The notes beneath the pieces were generated by a model. It ran no database searches. It worked only from the letters and a program-made list of their open reading frames with translations, and had not been told where the DNA came from. From assembly GCF_009831115.1 (NCBI RefSeq), contig NZ_WUUK01000003.1:62001-126000 (forward strand): DNA of 64,000 bases, read 5' to 3'. How positions within the stretch are numbered: position 1 is the stretch's first letter; every line of letters begins with the position of its first letter. The position numbers and the translations under genes are program-made. The stretch is from Salinicoccus hispanicus (GTDB taxonomy: Bacteria; Bacillota; Bacilli; Staphylococcales; Salinicoccaceae). Positions 61,244-64,000 of the stretch are shown here, in pieces.

Positions 61244-61265
61244 AAATTAGATTGGTGATAAAAAT

Positions 61266-62147
61266 ATGGAGATTAAACAACTGAAATATTTCATCGAAAC
61301 AGCCAGACAAGAACATATGACCGAAGCTGCGCTGTCTTTGAACGTTGCCCAGTCGGCTCTTTCCAGGCAGATCAACATGCTGGAAAGTGATCTCGGGGTC
61401 AAACTGTTCAATAGAGTCGGCAGAAATATCAAGTTGACGGATGCAGGCAGGCTTTTTTATGAAGATGCCGTAAGTATCATTGAAGCAGTCGAAAAATCCA
61501 AAGAGAAAATCAATGAAGAGAACATACAGAAAAAATATACACTGAATATTCATATCACACGCTCCGATATGACTTCCAAAGTGCTGCAGTCTCTGAATCA
61601 ATTTCTAAGACAGAATAATGAAGTGGAATTCAATATCCATACATTGGATGAAGCCAGTGTCGAAGAAAAGCTGCTTGATGAGACACTCGATATCGTCATA
61701 TCTGCCAACAAGTCGGATCACCATGATATACAGAGTGCCCTGCTTTTTGAGCAGAACTACTATTATGTATTCAGGGCAAGCAACAGCGTCCAGCTGCCTA
61801 CCCGTGCGTCTCTTAATGAACTCGAAGAATTTCCGCTTGTCGCCTATGATCCGGTCTATGACAGCCGTGACCTGTTCAGACGCGAAGATATTGGTATATA
61901 TAAGGATATGACCATCATCCAGCACCTTCTGATCGATCACGGACATGTCGCCATACTTACACACGAAGAGACAAAGCAGCTTACCTACAGCTACCCGAAC
62001 TTTACCGTCCATAGCCTGAATCATCTGAACATCAAGCACCCGATGTATGTCAGCATGCGCCACGGCAACCAGAAGACATTTGTGAGGAGATGGTACAACC
62101 AGCTGCACCAGTCCTTCAACCCATTATTTCAGCCATATTCAGATTAA
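61266..62147 (+). CDS. gltC: LysR-family activator of glutamate synthase (GltC)
   Basis: This 293-residue LysR regulator has an N-terminal HTH (1-60; MEIKQLKYFIETARQEHMTEAALSLNVAQSALSRQINMLE) followed by a linker helix. A periplasmic-binding-type effector domain (about 90-293) follows, expected to sense 2-oxoglutarate and glutamate. The divergent placement with gltB and the sequence type match Bacillus and Staphylococcus GltC, which activates gltAB/gltBD and represses itself. The ribosome site is weak (ggtga). Confidence 0.92.
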   Translation: MEIKQLKYFIETARQEHMTEAALSLNVAQSALSRQINMLESDLGVKLFNRVGRNIKLTDAGRLFYEDAVSIIEAVEKSKEKINEENIQKKYTLNIHITRSDMTSKVLQSLNQFLRQNNEVEFNIHTLDEASVEEKLLDETLDIVISANKSDHHDIQSALLFEQNYYYVFRASNSVQLPTRASLNELEEFPLVAYDPVYDSRDLFRREDIGIYKDMTIIQHLLIDHGHVAILTHEETKQLTYSYPNFTVHSLNHLNIKHPMYVSMRHGNQKTFVRRWYNQLHQSFNPLFQPYSD

Positions 62148-62199
62148 ATCGGATGATAAAGGGTAGAAGTGACATAGGTATAAATTAGGAGGGAATTTC

Positions 62200-62628
62200 A
62201 TGAATAGAGAAGACTTCAAAAACACTTTGAAAGAGATTCTGGACAACAATAAGATTGGGACCCTGGCTACAATCCGTGACAATAAGCCGATCAGCCGTTA
62301 TATGTATTTCTATAATGACGGACTGACACTGTACACATATACGAAAAAAGATACGTATAAAGTTGAAGATCTCGAAGAAAATCCGAATGCACATGTACTT
62401 CTGGGATATGAAGAAAGAGAAGACCTGGGAGAGAGGTATGTAGAGATCCAAGGCAAAGCCAGCCTGCCGGAAGAAGTGACACCCGACGTAGACGAAATGC
62501 TCGCAAAACTGGGCAACCTTTATGAAAAACTGAAAGGCGAAGGCGATCTTCAGACAATCAAGATCGATATCGATACAGCAAGAATCATGAATGACGATGA
62601 TAAAGATCCGAAGACCGTAGAACTATAG
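62200..62628 (+). CDS. Pyridoxamine 5'-phosphate oxidase-fold protein (general stress protein 26-like)
   Basis: This 142-residue split-barrel protein opens FKNTLKEILDNNKIGTLATIRDNKPISRYMYFYNDGLTLYTYT, the FMN-binding half of the PNPOx-like fold, followed by NPNAHVLLGYEERED and YVEIQGKASLPEE. Related stress proteins bind flavins (FMN, FAD or F420) and act as reductases or scavengers. The ribosome site is taggaggg. It is monocistronic, 52 nt after gltC, with a terminator at 62668. Confidence 0.85.
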   Translation: MNREDFKNTLKEILDNNKIGTLATIRDNKPISRYMYFYNDGLTLYTYTKKDTYKVEDLEENPNAHVLLGYEEREDLGERYVEIQGKASLPEEVTPDVDEMLAKLGNLYEKLKGEGDLQTIKIDIDTARIMNDDDKDPKTVEL

Positions 62629-62667
62629 ATGATGATTGACCGATAGAGCATCATTCCAAAAACTTTA

Positions 62668-62706
62668 AAAACGACCTGCTTCCATATATAGGAAGCAGGT
62701 CGTTTT
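62668..62706. terminator. Bidirectional terminator
   Basis: A 16-bp perfect stem (aaaacgacctgcttcc, 62668-62683) with 62691-62706 and a 7-base loop, A-rich on the left and T-rich on the right, between convergent genes. Confidence 0.92.
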
Positions 62707-62709
62707 CTT

Positions 62710-63159
62710 CTATATGATTCCTTGAATTCTCAATACGACTTCGGCAATCAGGGCAGAGCCTAGAAACGTCCCGATAAATACGAGTATGGCAACAACAAGC
62801 GATTTCCAGCCCATTTCTTTGAAATCCAACCAGTTTCTCCCGATGGATATGCCGGCATAGGCAAGAATCGGTGTGGTGATTGCCAGTAATTCAATCTGGC
62901 TCGTCCACTCAACAATGTAATCCGAACCAGGAAACCACGGCACGGAAATGATGATGCCGATCAGTGCGATATAACCCACTGCCGGAATATTTACAGGTAT
63001 GTATTCTTCCATTATCATGCCGAGAAGCGCAATGGCAATCAATACAAATATGCCTGGAACGGCACCCCAGCTGTAGATGTCATAGCCGATCATGTTACCG
63101 ATCAGTGTCACCCCGGCGAATATCAGAAGTATCAGTGTCCAATCCATTATTTTCCTCAT
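62710..63159 (-). CDS. Small polytopic membrane protein, partner of the DUF3100-like protein
   Basis: This 149-residue protein has four to five hydrophobic segments (5-25, 30-48, 55-75, 88-107 and 120-147). The central loop has EYIPVNIPAVGYIALIGI and YAGISIGRNWLDFKEMGW, which suggests half of a transporter. It starts three bases after the upstream membrane-protein gene with ggaggag as ribosome site, so the two are certainly co-transcribed and probably form a two-subunit permease. I do not know its substrate. Confidence 0.75.
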   Translation of the reverse strand: MRKIMDWTLILLIFAGVTLIGNMIGYDIYSWGAVPGIFVLIAIALLGMIMEEYIPVNIPAVGYIALIGIIISVPWFPGSDYIVEWTSQIELLAITTPILAYAGISIGRNWLDFKEMGWKSLVVAILVFIGTFLGSALIAEVVLRIQGII

Positions 63160-63162
63160 CGT

Positions 63163-63963
63163 CTATTCTCCTCCAGCCTTGTTCTTATTCATCAGGGCAT
63201 AGATCTTATTGGCCAGTGGCAGTCCGATCAGCATGCTCACGTAGAGTCCAGTGGCGAGGGATATCAGGTTGCTCGCCCCGGCCAGCGCGATGATCTGCGA
63301 CTCGAGTTCCGGGTAGGCTGCGATCAGAGTGCCGCTTCCTGCTGCCATCATGCTGCCGCTGCCCACGCCGGAAGCGAGCGCAAAGGATAGAGGATGGATC
63401 GGTGTTACCGTCGCCAGAAGTCCTGCGATCAGTCCGAGGAATATTGCACCGAATACCGTACCGAAAATATACATCGTCATGACGCCCCGCCCTTCCGGAG
63501 AATCGAAACCATAGCGGTCCATGATCAGACCCACGTTCGGCTCCCGTCCGATGGAGTGTGTCATTCCGACACTTTCACGTTTCATGCCAAGCCATATCGC
63601 CACTGGCAATGCAATCAGGATCGTACCGAGATTACCGAGCTCCTGCAGGAGCAGAGCTGGTCCGACTGCGATAAGATCTTCGATTTGCGGACCGATGACG
63701 ACACCGATTTTGGCAATGAGTACGCCAACACCCATGACAATTAATGGTTCTGCATTTTTTGACTGTTTCTTTGAAATGACTGGTGTAAAATAAAGCCCGA
63801 AACCGATCGCCAGGGCATACAGCATCGGCAGCAGCAGTATGGCACCGGGCCCGACCGGTATCGAAATCTGCCCGATGAATTCGGTCAGGATGACGATGAT
63901 CAGAACTACCGCATGCAGCCGCCAGTCTTTCAGAATAGATTTCATTTCCACTTTTTCACTCAT
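63163..63963 (-). CDS. DUF3100-like membrane protein
   Basis: This 266-residue protein has seven to eight helices. Conserved-looking loops include QISIPVGPGAILLLPMLYAL, HSIGREPNVGLIMDRYGFDSPEGRG and ALASGVGSGSMMAAGSGTLIAAYP, a pattern I associate with DUF3100 proteins. Paired with the following 149-residue protein it resembles a two-part secondary transporter. I chose ATG 63963 because aaggga lies before it; an earlier in-frame start has no ribosome site. Genes upstream are outside the window, so its context is only half visible. Confidence 0.72.
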   Translation of the reverse strand: MSEKVEMKSILKDWRLHAVVLIIVILTEFIGQISIPVGPGAILLLPMLYALAIGFGLYFTPVISKKQSKNAEPLIVMGVGVLIAKIGVVIGPQIEDLIAVGPALLLQELGNLGTILIALPVAIWLGMKRESVGMTHSIGREPNVGLIMDRYGFDSPEGRGVMTMYIFGTVFGAIFLGLIAGLLATVTPIHPLSFALASGVGSGSMMAAGSGTLIAAYPELESQIIALAGASNLISLATGLYVSMLIGLPLANKIYALMNKNKAGGE

Positions 63964-64000
63964 AAAATATCCCTTCTCCCTAAGCATGACTTCCTTCTCA

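Overview
The window reads as chromosomal DNA of a low-to-moderate GC Gram-positive coccus of the Staphylococcaceae. Salinicoccus or Jeotgalicoccus is my best guess, from an estimated GC content in the high forties and Staphylococcus-type operons: mtlARFD, glcT-RAT-ptsG, and gltBD divergent from gltC. Shine-Dalgarno sequences are strong (AGGAGG-like), GTG and TTG starts are frequent, and factor-independent terminators are clear. I see no rRNA, tRNA, CRISPR array, prophage or intact insertion sequence. It looks like ordinary core and accessory metabolism with few signs of recent transfer.

Region by region. 1-4.2 kb: the 3' end of a glycerate kinase gene, a terminator whose loop carries a 55-bp IS-end-like mini-element, an aldo/keto reductase, and an ATP-grasp gene broken by one in-frame TAG just upstream of a MurJ/MviN-type flippase. 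4.2-10 kb: a split ChrA transporter downstream of a gamma-glutamyltransferase, a SEC-C protein, an AEC permease and azlCD. 10-13.2 kb: a HAD phosphatase, a divergent MhqD/MhqE-like quinone-detoxification pair and a PCMT-like methyltransferase. 13.2-15.5 kb: an LLM flavin monooxygenase plus a RimK-like ATP-grasp ligase behind a complete SAM-I riboswitch with promoter, antiterminator and terminator. 15.5-20.4 kb: a two-component system divergent from a three-gene ABC exporter, like the LnrJK-LMN envelope-antibiotic module, with a palindrome between them. 20.4-23.2 kb: a lipoprotein, RarD and a multi-pass membrane protein. 23.3-28.5 kb: the mannitol operon with a cre site. 28.5-34.7 kb: a large catalase, a MarR-MMPL pair with a palindromic operator, and two small membrane-protein genes. 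34.7-38.7 kb: an M20 hydrolase with a trailing 37-codon gene, divergent from a YfcC permease and an N-acylamino-acid-racemase-like enolase-superfamily enzyme. 38.7-46.8 kb: LysE, phosphoesterase, metallo-beta-lactamase-fold, oxidoreductase, CNNM/CorC, CopZ and CYP152 genes, and two small genes. 46.8-53.4 kb: an S9 peptidase, an array of 41-bp tandem repeats, ptsG with its GlcT-controlled antiterminator leader, glcT and a second M20 hydrolase. 53.5-64 kb: HxlR, MFS, gltD, gltB, gltC, a PNPOx-like protein and a DUF3100-like membrane pair.

The genes group into sugar uptake (mannitol and glucose PTS), nitrogen and amino-acid handling (glutamate synthase, AzlCD, LysE, GGT, two M20 hydrolases, racemase), sulfur scavenging (riboswitch operon) and stress or toxin defence (catalase, Mhq pair, Lnr-like module, MMPL, MFS).

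The observations I would follow first are the SAM-riboswitch operon pairing a flavin monooxygenase with an ATP-grasp ligase, the mini-element in the terminator loop with its 3-bp target duplication, the 41-bp repeat array carrying AGGAGG in every full unit, and the nonsense codon in the ATP-grasp gene upstream of the flippase.
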